Shown here: in pieces, positions 7,189 through 14,363 of the stretch
Layout: each line of letters opens with the position of its first letter
How positions within the stretch are numbered: position 1 is the stretch's first letter
Assembly (NCBI GenBank): GCA_916049935.1
Contig: CAJZJI010000002.1
Coordinates: forward strand, 1-14,363
Length of the DNA stretch: 14,363 bases
Direction of reading: 5' to 3'
From: an uncultured Streptococcus sp.
GTDB lineage: Bacteria > Bacillota > Bacilli > Lactobacillales > Aerococcaceae
Made by a program: the position numbers and the translations under genes
Notes under the pieces: generated by a model
The model's database searches: none
What the model saw: the letters and a program-made list of their open reading frames with translations, nothing else
What the model was told of the DNA's origin: nothing

Positions 7189-7820
7189 CAAGAACTTACC
7201 GCGTGCCTAAGTGGATTACTTCCATCGCGCTATTCCTCTTCTTTTTAAGTTTAGGAATTACGTTTGTGATTTTCTTTGAGCCGATGTATCACTGGTCGAT
7301 TGGTTGGTTTGGAGTGGAAAAGCTTACTGGTTACAGTGCAGATGTTCTTAAGATGAACTATCACGAACTCATTGGGTACTTAACGAACCCATTAAACGAT
7401 ACATTGAAGATGACTGATTTTCCAAGTTCAGAACAGGGATTATTCCACTTCTTCGAGGTAAAACGTCTCTTCTTTGTGAATTTTGCTGTACTGCTCGCAT
7501 CAGGGCTTATCAGTTTCTTTGGCGTGAGATATTTACGACAAAGAAGACAAACATGGCAATTGCGTAGACCCATCAGATGGCTCGTATTAATTCCAGTTGT
7601 CGTTTGCTTTGCGATTGCGGCATTCTTCGATACGCTCTTTGTAAAGTTCCATCAAGTGTTCTTTAACAATGATGCGTGGATGTTCGATCCTAAAAATGAC
7701 CCTATTATTTTAGCGTTGCCTGAAGAGTTCTTTATGCTATGCTTTGCCGTAGTATTCACCTTTTTATTGGTGGGGCTTTTAGGGACAAACGTTGCGATTA
7801 AGCGATTAAAAGAAATTTAA
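7176..7820 (+). CDS. DUF1461 / TIGR01906 integral membrane protein
   Basis: This is a four-helix membrane protein of unknown function found widely in Firmicutes. Predicted transmembrane segments lie at about residues 13-34, 98-119, 133-154 and 184-207. A large loop (about 35-95) lies between the first two helices. A conserved signature follows helix 3: FHQVFFNNDAWMFDP with IILALPEEFF, which is diagnostic of DUF1461. The basic stretch RQRRQTWQLRR (121-131) would sit in the cytoplasm, putting the loop and the signature outside. At 214 residues it has the normal length. It is the last gene of the operon, starting inside yutF with AGAGGA upstream, and is followed by a terminator. In many Lactobacillales it also sits after yutF, so the pairing is ordinary, but the role is unknown. 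Confidence 0.88.
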   Translation: MDYLTRTYRVPKWITSIALFLFFLSLGITFVIFFEPMYHWSIGWFGVEKLTGYSADVLKMNYHELIGYLTNPLNDTLKMTDFPSSEQGLFHFFEVKRLFFVNFAVLLASGLISFFGVRYLRQRRQTWQLRRPIRWLVLIPVVVCFAIAAFFDTLFVKFHQVFFNNDAWMFDPKNDPIILALPEEFFMLCFAVVFTFLLVGLLGTNVAIKRLKEI

Positions 7821-7829
7821 AACAGTAAG

Positions 7830-7872
7830 AAACGAGAAGCTTCTTTCAAAAAGGAAGAGTTCTCGTTTTTTT
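7830..7872 (+). terminator. Intrinsic terminator of the ebsC-DUF1461 operon
   Basis: AAACGAGAA (7830-7838) pairs with TTCTCGTTT (7860-7868). A less perfect inner stem (TCTTTC with GGAAGA) caps it, and the T tract runs to 7872. It lies 9 bases after the DUF1461 gene stop. Confidence 0.88.
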
Positions 7873-7915
7873 GTACCAAAAAAATCGCATATGAGCGGAA
7901 TTTCACACAAAAAAA

Positions 7916-7924
7916 TGGTATGAT
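7916..7924 (+). promoter_or_regulatory. Promoter of the GT2-yfhO-yfhO operon (extended -10)
   Basis: TGGTATGAT (core TATGAT, 7919-7924) is an extended -10 element lying about 40 bases before the GT2 start. The -35 region near 7896-7901 has no clear consensus. No alternative-sigma-factor promoter or operator palindrome is obvious in the 7873-7962 gap. Confidence 0.6.
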
Positions 7925-7950
7925 ATAAGAGATGAACATTTAAAGGATTG

Positions 7951-7955
7951 AGGAG
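7951..7955 (+). promoter_or_regulatory. Ribosome binding site that fixes the GT2 start
   Basis: AGGAG ends 7 bases before ATG 7963. The longer in-frame reading from TTG 7948 would translate through this site and has no site of its own. Confidence 0.7.
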
Positions 7956-7962
7956 TGGAATA

Positions 7963-8913
7963 ATGAAATTATCAATTGTCATCCCGTTTTATAACGAGGA
8001 AAATATGATTCAGAAAATGTATGACGCCTTAGTAGCAGAAATCAATAAAATTACTAAAGCGAAATTTGAAATTATTTTTATTAATGATGGTAGTAAAGAC
8101 CGTACTTTTGAAAAAATGCTTGCGATCGCGGATAGTGATTCTCGCGTCAAATATATTAGTTTCAGCAGAAACTTTGGGAAAGAAGCTGGGACAATTGCAG
8201 GACTTGAATACGCAACAGGGGAAGCTGTCATTTTAATGGATGGAGACTTACAACATCCACCTGCACTTCTTCCACAAATGATTGAAGCGTATGAACAAGG
8301 ATATGACGTTGTGAGTGCTCGTCGTACACGTACGGGTGAAAAGCCTCACCGTACTTTCTTAGCAAAACATTTCTATCGTCTTGCAAACAAAATGATGGAT
8401 ATCGAATTAATGGATGGAGTTTCTGAATTCCGTCTATTCAGCCGTAAAGCGGTCCGTGCCATTCTTTCATTACAAGAATACAACCGATTCTCTAAAGGGA
8501 TTTTCTCTTGGATTGGTTTTAAAGAAAAAGTCATCGAATATGAAAACCAAGTTCGTACCGTTGGTGAAACAAAATACTCATTGAAGTTCTCATTAAACTA
8601 TGCGATTCAAGGGATTTTATCGTTCAACGATAAACCGCTTCGTATGTGCATTAACTTCGGTTTATTCTGTTTATTAATCTCATTAGCTTACGTTCTTTGG
8701 ACATTCGTTCAATACTTCGTGGCGCCGGATTCACTCGTGAGTGGATACTTCACAACGATTTTCTCTGTTGTGCTCTTTGGTGGAATTCAATTGATTTCTA
8801 TTGGGGTATTAGGAGAGTACATCGGTAAGATTTACTACGAAGTGAAGAAACGTCCTCATTACTTAGTAGATGAAACGAATATGACGGTGAAAGGAGAGCA
8901 ACATGACGACTAA
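7963..8913 (+). CDS. Polyprenyl-phosphate glycosyltransferase, GT2 (CsbB/GtrB-like)
   Basis: This enzyme is predicted to transfer a sugar from a nucleotide donor to undecaprenyl phosphate on the cytoplasmic face, giving a lipid-linked sugar for use outside the cell. The GT-A domain shows SIVIPFYNEE (4-13), FINDGSKDRT (39-48), the metal-binding DGD of MDGDLQHPP (D93, D95), and NRFSKGIFSWIGF (174-186). Two C-terminal membrane helices lie at about 229-253 and 263-288, ending in the typical GEYIGKIYYEVKKRPHYLV. This two-helix form is that of CsbB, GtrB and YkcC, not the four-helix DPMS type. At 316 residues it has normal length. ATG 7963 is chosen over TTG 7948. The gene overlaps yfhO by 11 bases; CsbB acts with YfhO in B. 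subtilis lipoteichoic acid GlcNAc modification. The actual sugar (GlcNAc, Glc, Gal) cannot be read from sequence. Confidence 0.93.
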   Translation: MKLSIVIPFYNEENMIQKMYDALVAEINKITKAKFEIIFINDGSKDRTFEKMLAIADSDSRVKYISFSRNFGKEAGTIAGLEYATGEAVILMDGDLQHPPALLPQMIEAYEQGYDVVSARRTRTGEKPHRTFLAKHFYRLANKMMDIELMDGVSEFRLFSRKAVRAILSLQEYNRFSKGIFSWIGFKEKVIEYENQVRTVGETKYSLKFSLNYAIQGILSFNDKPLRMCINFGLFCLLISLAYVLWTFVQYFVAPDSLVSGYFTTIFSVVLFGGIQLISIGVLGEYIGKIYYEVKKRPHYLVDETNMTVKGEQHDD

Positions 8914-11530
8914 GAAAAAGGTCTATTTAGCAAGCTTCCTTGCGCCGATGGTCATCATGTTTATCGCGTGGGCGATTGATGGCTTCTTCCCGTTTGGTGC
9001 AAGGTCGCTAATGGCGGTTGACTTTAATGCGCAGTACATCGGGCTCTACGCCTATTTCAAACATCTATTTTTGAACTGGGATTGGAGTAGCTTCTTCTAT
9101 TCCTTCTCGAAATCAATTGGTGGAGGAATGCTTGGGATTTGGGGATTTAACTTATTAAGTCCATTTAACTTCCTATTCCTTTTCTTCTCTGAAGAAAACT
9201 TCCAATGGATTGTTCCTGTTGTTATCGCATTGCGTTACGGAACAATGGGACTTACGATGACGCATTTCCTTGTGAAGCGTTATGATGGCCTAAAGAAAAA
9301 AGCCTACTTACTTCCAATCGTAGCGACGATTTATGCCTTAAACGGATTTAACGTCAGCTACCAAATGAACCCAATTTTCTACGATGGCATGATTATGTTG
9401 CCACTAGTATTAATTGGGGTAGAACAAGTGCTTGATAATGAGTCTCCACGAGGCTATATCGGAATGCTTGCTCTAGCGCTATTTGTACACTTCTATATGG
9501 GTTATATGACATGTATTTTCGTAGTCATCTACGCATTATTCTATGTCATCCGTTCAAAAGAATTTACAAATATCAAAGTGATTTTTGAACGCATGTTAAA
9601 ACTAGCTTGCGCTTCGATTATCGCAGTAGGGATGGTTGCGGCGATTCTATTGCCAATCATCATCAGTTTAGTTTCTACTAAGGGTGGTTTGCAAAACTCA
9701 TTGAAATTTGAGTGGACATTGCAAATCAATCCTTTAGAAATTTTATCGAAATTATTCCTTGGATCATTCGATAATGATTCATGGCCAGCAGGTCCAAACT
9801 TGCCAAACATTTATGTGGCGAGCTTCGGGATTTTAGGAACCATTTACTACTTTATCTCTAAGAAAATTACAAAATGGGGTAAGGTTGCAGCAGGATTCGT
9901 GCTTGTTGTTTTCCTAATCTCTTGTGCGCATGAATTTACAAGTAAATTATGGCATATGGGACAAAACCCAGCAGGCTTCTTCTACCGCTTCTCATGGATT
10001 ATCGCGTTCTTCTTAGTGTACCTAGCTTACTTAAGCTTACGCGAAGTTGAACGATTTACCGCAAAAGAAGCAAGCATCTTATTTGTGGGAATGGCGATTA
10101 TTTTTGGAATCGTTCAATTCCAAGAACATTCATTCTTAACCATTTGGCAACGTATTGCGACTCTTGGTATTTTCATGATTATGCTTTTTGTTCTGTTCTG
10201 GACAAAAGCGAAGAAACCATGGGCAGTGATTGCAGTATTGACGGCGGTTGAATTGACAGCTAATGCGGCCATTGTTCAGTCGCGTGTTGGATATACAGAT
10301 GCGTATAAATACCACGATGCGGTTCTTCAATTGAAAGATGCCATCAATCCAATTCGTCCTGACGATACAGATTTCTACCGTATCAATAAGACATTTAACT
10401 TAAGTAAAAACGATCCATTTATGGTTGATTACCCAGGTTTATCAGTATTTAGTTCAAACTTGGAAAACAGTACGCGTGATTTATTTGACCGCTTAGGAAA
10501 TAACGGGATTAACGCGACAACGTACTATCAAGGAACACCGCTGCAAGACGCGCTCTTCTCAGTGAAATACTTAGTGGCACCAAAACCAGTGTATACAAAA
10601 GAATATCCTGATACTTCGAAAATGTATGTATTCGGAAATATGGTAACGCGTAAAGATATTACGTCGAAAGAACCAGTGTACGAAGCAACAAGAACGAAGA
10701 CGTATGAAACAGGATTAATCTTACCAATCGCTTATGGTGTGAATGATGCGACAGTGAATGTAAAACTGGAAAATCATCAACCAATTCAAAACCATAACAA
10801 GATTGTTCAAGCGATGGGAGCCACAAGTGAGAACTACTTAACGCTTTTAGCAGCCAACGAAGTGAAGTTGGATAATATGGAAGTTCCTGATTCTTCTAAA
10901 CCAGAAACGTATAAACGCGTGGATTCATCAAAACCAGGAACAATTACGTATCATTTAGTACCGCAGTCTTCTGAAGATTACTGGGTATCGATTCCTCAAA
11001 AACTTTCTCACACGAATAAAAACAAAGTGAGAATTTTACTCAATGGAAATACGTATGACTTCCAAGATAAATTCCAACAAACACAACTTATTCAAGTGGC
11101 CCATGATTCACTTGGGAAAGCCGTTGATTTAACGATTGAAATTGACACAGATGACGAATACAACTTGTCAGGTTTACGCCTAGCACGTTCAAATAGTGCC
11201 TTAGTAAATCGCATGATTGAAGAGCGTCAACTTCAAGGAATGAAAGTCACTCATTGGGATGATAGTCATATTCAAGGGACTGTGAATATCACAGACGATA
11301 GCACATGGATGATGACAAGTATTCCATATGAAAAAGGCTGGACGGTTAAAGTGGATGGTCAAGTCGTTGGAACGGCTAAAGTTTGGGATAGTCTTCTTGC
11401 TTTCCAAATTACACCTGGTGAACATACGATTGAGATGACATACATGCCAGAAGGATTTATGGCAGGATTAGTGATTTCAATCTTATCAATTTGTATTTAT
11501 GTGTTAGCCATTTATAAAAAATGGATTTAA
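8903..11530 (+). CDS. yfhO: YfhO family GT-C membrane glycosyltransferase, first copy
   Basis: This is a predicted polytopic transferase that uses a polyprenyl-phosphate sugar on the outer face to decorate an envelope polymer; in B. subtilis YfhO is needed for lipoteichoic acid glycosylation. The 875-residue product has an N-terminal membrane region (about 7-450) of about a dozen helices, a large extracytoplasmic domain (about 455-845) and a final helix (851-872). The first outer loop carries MAVDFNAQY (D40, Q44, Y45), the likely GT-C catalytic acid. SKSIGGGM, WGFNLLSPFNF and HMGQNPAGFFYRFSW (351-365) are family blocks. Near the end, GWTVKVDGQ and PGEHTIEMTYMPEGF form a beta-rich module typical of YfhO. 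The ATG lies inside the GT2 reading frame with AAAGGAG (8890-8896) six bases upstream, so translation is probably coupled to the GT2, its likely donor-making partner. Confidence 0.9.
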   Translation: MTTKKKVYLASFLAPMVIMFIAWAIDGFFPFGARSLMAVDFNAQYIGLYAYFKHLFLNWDWSSFFYSFSKSIGGGMLGIWGFNLLSPFNFLFLFFSEENFQWIVPVVIALRYGTMGLTMTHFLVKRYDGLKKKAYLLPIVATIYALNGFNVSYQMNPIFYDGMIMLPLVLIGVEQVLDNESPRGYIGMLALALFVHFYMGYMTCIFVVIYALFYVIRSKEFTNIKVIFERMLKLACASIIAVGMVAAILLPIIISLVSTKGGLQNSLKFEWTLQINPLEILSKLFLGSFDNDSWPAGPNLPNIYVASFGILGTIYYFISKKITKWGKVAAGFVLVVFLISCAHEFTSKLWHMGQNPAGFFYRFSWIIAFFLVYLAYLSLREVERFTAKEASILFVGMAIIFGIVQFQEHSFLTIWQRIATLGIFMIMLFVLFWTKAKKPWAVIAVLTAVELTANAAIVQSRVGYTDAYKYHDAVLQLKDAINPIRPDDTDFYRINKTFNLSKNDPFMVDYPGLSVFSSNLENSTRDLFDRLGNNGINATTYYQGTPLQDALFSVKYLVAPKPVYTKEYPDTSKMYVFGNMVTRKDITSKEPVYEATRTKTYETGLILPIAYGVNDATVNVKLENHQPIQNHNKIVQAMGATSENYLTLLAANEVKLDNMEVPDSSKPETYKRVDSSKPGTITYHLVPQSSEDYWVSIPQKLSHTNKNKVRILLNGNTYDFQDKFQQTQLIQVAHDSLGKAVDLTIEIDTDDEYNLSGLRLARSNSALVNRMIEERQLQGMKVTHWDDSHIQGTVNITDDSTWMMTSIPYEKGWTVKVDGQVVGTAKVWDSLLAFQITPGEHTIEMTYMPEGFMAGLVISILSICIYVLAIYKKWI

Positions 11531-11550
11531 TTGAATAGGAGTAGACTATA

Positions 11551-14148
11551 ATGACAATTTCAAAAATGAAATTAAAATATAGTTCGCTATTCTTCGTTCC
11601 ATTTGTGGTGATGTTGGGGGTCTTCCTAAGTTTAGGATTGACCCCTTTTTCGCAAAATTCGATTCATAGTGGAGACTTTCTTTCTCAATATTTTCCGCTT
11701 TATATCGGATTGCATAAACTATTTTGGAGTGGAGATTTTAGTGGTCTATTTTGGTCCTTCGAGAAATCACTTGGAGGAGCCATGCCAAGTGTCTGGGGCT
11801 TTAATAGTTTAAGTCCATTCACGTTTTTATATGTAATCTTTCCAATTTCAAGTTTTCAAGTCCTTAGCTACGTGATTCCTCTTCTACGTGCTGGAGTCAT
11901 GGGAGTCGTCTTTGGTTACTTCTTAGAAAAGAAATTCCAAGGCGTGTCGAAACATTACTGGTTATCGTTAGGATTAGCTTCGTCATATGCCCTTAGCGGA
12001 TTTGTCGTATCGCAACAATATAATCCTAATTTCTTAGATAATTTGGTCTATATTCCGTTTATTCTCTTGGGAATTGAAGAGGTGGCAAGTGGGAAGCGTT
12101 CGGTGAAATTACCGCTGTTTCTTGCCATTAGTTTAATAACGGATTTTTATACAGGATATATGATGTGTCTCTTTGTGGCACTCTATACATTTTTTGTGGT
12201 CTTCTCGTCGGATGCTTCATTGAAAGAGGCCGTACAGAGAATAGCGAGAGTCGCGTTATTTGCACTGATTGGAGTCGGCCTTGCAGCATTTTGGCTATTG
12301 CCAGTCTTTAGTGCTTTGCTAGAGAGTAAAGCAAGCGCGGGAAGTACCTTTGCATGGTCGTGGAACCCAGTAAATGATTTAGTCGCTATGCCGCAAAAAT
12401 TCATCTTGGGATCCTTTGGTGAAAAAGAGTGGGGCGATTCTAAGGCGTTACCGCAACTCTTTATCGGTGGCTTAGGACTCTTTGGACTATGTACGTTCTT
12501 TGCTAAAAAAGAAATCACTATTCGTAAGAAATTAGCAGCGACAGTCGTGTTGCTTGTCTTACTTCTTTCGTTTTCGATTCAAGGCTTCGACCAAATTTGG
12601 CATATGGGACAACGCCCAGTTGGGTTCTACTTTAGAAATTCTTGGGTAGCCAATAGCTTTATGCTAGTGCTAGCATCCGAAAGTTTAATGCAGTGGAAAG
12701 ATGAATTCCGCTTGAATGAATTTTTAGTGGCCATCTTTGGCTTTGGCTCTATTCTTATTTTGTCGACTCTAAGAAGTCTTCAATATGTTGAGACCTCGCA
12801 GAAAATACTCGCGTTTATTATTTGGGTGGGTATTGTACTGATTTTCTTTCTTAGCAATGCAGAAATAAATCGCAGGTTACAATTAGCAACCGGAACGGTG
12901 ATTTTTGAAATGATGATGAGTACCTTTGTAGGCTTTAAACGTGTACCCTATTTCATCGATAATTACGGATTGAAGGAACAGATGGAATATGCGATAGTTT
13001 TTGAAAAAGAAGGATATAGTAATAAAGATATTTTTACTAGAATGGAAATACATAAAGGATTATTGTACGCGAATTTTCCAATTGCTTTTGGCTACAATGG
13101 AGCTTCCCACTTTACATCAAGTTTAGAGCATGCGCTGATTGAAGAGATGAGTCATCTAGGACTTCCAACGTCTCAATCGGTGACGAATTATACCGACCGC
13201 AATGTGATTTTAGATTCGCTCTTTGGTGTATCACGTTTTATGATGGATGGCGATGAAAATCGTGTCTTTGCGGATGTGCGTGGGATGTATGCCAAAGAAG
13301 GGGCAATGAAGCACTTCGCAATCTATCGGAACCCCTATGCGTTTTCTCTTGGTTATTTAACGAATGAAAATACGGCAACGAATATTGCCTTTGAAAAAAA
13401 TAAACCAGTAGCGAATGTGAACCAACTTTTACAAGTGATTTGGCTCTCTGGAACGAATGCATTGACTGAAGTGAATGTTGGCGAGTCTGTGACAACGAAT
13501 TTAACGAAGGGACAGGAGAAATACACGCTAACAAATGAGGCGGAACCTGCTAAAATTGAATGGAAGTTCAATCTACAACCAAACAAATTGTATTTTGTCG
13601 AAATTCCAGAACGTCAAGCGGGTTCTGTGATTAAATCAAAAGTGATGCTAAATGGTATCGGTTATCCGTACGAGAATCGATTCCATGAAAATCAATTATG
13701 GATGATTGGAAATGGGAACTTAGACAAGACGATTACCTTTGCGATTGAGGACGCAAAAGCCAAAGAATGGGATCTTCGAGGCTTCAAGTTCTATACGATT
13801 GATATTACAACGCTTGCGAATGCATTGACGCAGTATAAGAAAGCAAATGATATTACAATTGATGCCTATTCGAATGGGATGGTGAAGGCACATGTCACAG
13901 TGACAAATAGCGAACAGTCCTTTGCGACCTTTACGATTCCTTACCATTCGGGTTGGAGCGTAACAGTAGATGGCAAGAAGCAAGAAGTAAAAAAAGCGCT
14001 TGGATTCTTTATGGGCGTTTCGCTAACAGAAGGAGAACACGAGATTGTATGGAGTTATACTCCTCCAGGATTACATCTTGGAATGTTTATTTCCATTTCG
14101 TCACTGCTCTTACTGATTTTTCTATGGAAAAAGCATAAAAATGAATAG
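11551..14148 (+). CDS. yfhO: YfhO family GT-C membrane glycosyltransferase, second copy
   Basis: This 865-residue protein is a diverged paralogue of the preceding gene with the same architecture: a polytopic membrane half to about 450, an extracytoplasmic domain to about 835, and a C-terminal helix with a basic end (WKKHKNE). The likely catalytic loop reads GDFLSQY (D42, Q46, Y47). SFEKSLGGAMPSVWGFNSLSPF, YTGYMMCLF and HMGQRPVGFYFRNSW (351-365) match the first copy, the last at identical residue numbers. The C-terminal module shows GWSVTVDGK and EGEHEIVWSYTPPG. The extracytoplasmic half is far less similar, suggesting a different acceptor or partner surface, which is inference. The gene starts 20 bases after yfhO copy 1 with AGGAG at 11537-11541 and no promoter of its own. 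It is intact: no frameshift or lost motif. A terminator follows. Confidence 0.9.
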   Translation: MTISKMKLKYSSLFFVPFVVMLGVFLSLGLTPFSQNSIHSGDFLSQYFPLYIGLHKLFWSGDFSGLFWSFEKSLGGAMPSVWGFNSLSPFTFLYVIFPISSFQVLSYVIPLLRAGVMGVVFGYFLEKKFQGVSKHYWLSLGLASSYALSGFVVSQQYNPNFLDNLVYIPFILLGIEEVASGKRSVKLPLFLAISLITDFYTGYMMCLFVALYTFFVVFSSDASLKEAVQRIARVALFALIGVGLAAFWLLPVFSALLESKASAGSTFAWSWNPVNDLVAMPQKFILGSFGEKEWGDSKALPQLFIGGLGLFGLCTFFAKKEITIRKKLAATVVLLVLLLSFSIQGFDQIWHMGQRPVGFYFRNSWVANSFMLVLASESLMQWKDEFRLNEFLVAIFGFGSILILSTLRSLQYVETSQKILAFIIWVGIVLIFFLSNAEINRRLQLATGTVIFEMMMSTFVGFKRVPYFIDNYGLKEQMEYAIVFEKEGYSNKDIFTRMEIHKGLLYANFPIAFGYNGASHFTSSLEHALIEEMSHLGLPTSQSVTNYTDRNVILDSLFGVSRFMMDGDENRVFADVRGMYAKEGAMKHFAIYRNPYAFSLGYLTNENTATNIAFEKNKPVANVNQLLQVIWLSGTNALTEVNVGESVTTNLTKGQEKYTLTNEAEPAKIEWKFNLQPNKLYFVEIPERQAGSVIKSKVMLNGIGYPYENRFHENQLWMIGNGNLDKTITFAIEDAKAKEWDLRGFKFYTIDITTLANALTQYKKANDITIDAYSNGMVKAHVTVTNSEQSFATFTIPYHSGWSVTVDGKKQEVKKALGFFMGVSLTEGEHEIVWSYTPPGLHLGMFISISSLLLLIFLWKKHKNE

Positions 14149-14157
14149 ATGATCATT

Positions 14158-14202
14158 AAAATAGTCTCTGAAATCGTGATGATTTTAGAGATTATTTTTT
14201 TT
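14158..14202 (+). terminator. Intrinsic terminator of the GT2-yfhO-yfhO operon
   Basis: A stem of about 15-18 base pairs, with two G-U pairs, joins 14158-14175 to 14181-14198 around a GTGAT loop. It ends in a long T tract at 14195-14202. It lies 9 bases after the second yfhO stop. Confidence 0.9.
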
Positions 14203-14224
14203 CGTGTTTTTATAGGCCGTACTT

Positions 14225-14254
14225 TTGTAATTGAGAGGTGTTCATGGGTATAAT
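14225..14254 (+). promoter_or_regulatory. Promoter of the downstream amidase gene
   Basis: A consensus -10 TATAAT (14249-14254) has a -35 candidate TTGTAA (14225-14230) 18 bases upstream. It lies between the terminator of the YfhO operon and the ribosome site AAGGGAAG (14272-14279). Confidence 0.6.
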
Positions 14255-14289
14255 GGCTTGTTAATTAGTGGAAGGGAAGTGATGAAGTG

Positions 14290-14363
14290 ATGGATGCGAC
14301 AAGTTTAGCCGAAGCTGTCCGTTTGAAAAAAGTGAGTCCATTAGAATTAGTAACAGAAACGAT
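14290..14363 (+). CDS. Amidase signature family protein, N-terminal fragment (runs off window)
   Basis: Only 24 codons are present. The reading MDATSLAEAVRLKKVSPLEL followed by VTET resembles the N-terminal helix of amidase-signature enzymes, where a pattern like LAxxVRxxxVSPxELV is common. The catalytic Ser-cisSer-Lys residues lie beyond the window. The ribosome site AAGGGAAG sits 10 bases before ATG 14290; GTG 14287, one codon earlier, is an equally possible start. GatA is less likely because gatC, which normally precedes gatA, is absent upstream. The family call rests on a short match. Confidence 0.55.
   Translation, partial: MDATSLAEAVRLKKVSPLELVTET

Noticed and set aside
7948..7962. TTG start giving the GT2 five extra residues
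   Set aside because: It would translate through the AGGAG ribosome site that serves ATG 7963, and family members begin close to the SIVIPFYNEE strand.
12183..12518. 111-codon minus-strand open frame opposite the second yfhO
   Set aside because: It is fully antisense to the conserved membrane half of YfhO, with no independent expression signals.
13238..13586. Overlapping minus-strand open frames opposite the YfhO outer domain
   Set aside because: Two frames overlap each other as well as yfhO, and neither has a start context or a recognisable product.
14290..14363. Naming the last gene gatA (glutamyl-tRNA amidotransferase subunit A)
   Set aside because: Only 24 codons are visible and gatC does not precede it, so a general amidase is the safer call.
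1..14363. CRISPR array, tRNA or rRNA genes, insertion sequences, phage or defence genes
   Set aside because: No spaced direct repeats, cloverleaf, transposase motif, terminal inverted repeat or phage-like reading frame was seen on either strand. All gaps are short and explained by promoters and terminators.

Overview
The window looks like a chromosomal housekeeping segment of a low-to-moderate GC Gram-positive bacterium in Firmicutes, most likely order Lactobacillales. The evidence is the gene content and order: murZ-rho, ebsC (YbaK type), yunD, yutD, yutF and a DUF1461 membrane protein, plus strong Shine-Dalgarno sites and U-tailed terminators. A rho gene argues against Streptococcus. A Carnobacteriaceae-like genus such as Granulicatella is my guess, but the window alone does not prove it. 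I see no tRNA, rRNA, CRISPR array, insertion sequence, phage gene or defence system. No gene-free stretch exceeds about 170 bases.

Layout: (1) 1-901, minus strand: birA, biotin-protein ligase and repressor, cut off by the window start. (2) 902-1070: divergent regulatory region. It holds a birA promoter whose -35 box lies inside a BirA-type palindrome, and an extended -10 promoter for murZ. (3) 1071-3643: murZ and rho, closed by a strong intrinsic terminator. (4) 3684-7872: a five-gene operon, ebsC-yunD-yutD-yutF-DUF1461, in which every junction overlaps or abuts, ending in a terminator. (5) 7916-14202: a second operon of a CsbB-like GT2 polyprenyl-phosphate glycosyltransferase and two consecutive YfhO-family GT-C membrane proteins, ending in a terminator. 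(6) 14290 to the end: the first codons of an amidase-family gene with its own promoter.

How the genes work together: MurZ makes the committed peptidoglycan precursor. The GT2-YfhO-YfhO operon most likely decorates a cell-envelope polymer. The GT2 would load a sugar onto undecaprenyl phosphate on the inner face, a flippase not encoded here would turn it over, and the YfhO proteins would transfer the sugar outside, as described for CsbB/YfhO and lipoteichoic acid in Bacillus subtilis. The tandem YfhO pair served by one GT2 and no local flippase is the least ordinary part of the window. The BirA operator, the long basic tail on YutD and the near-uniform use of extended -10 promoters are the other points worth a second look. 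Nothing here is clearly a wholly undescribed system.
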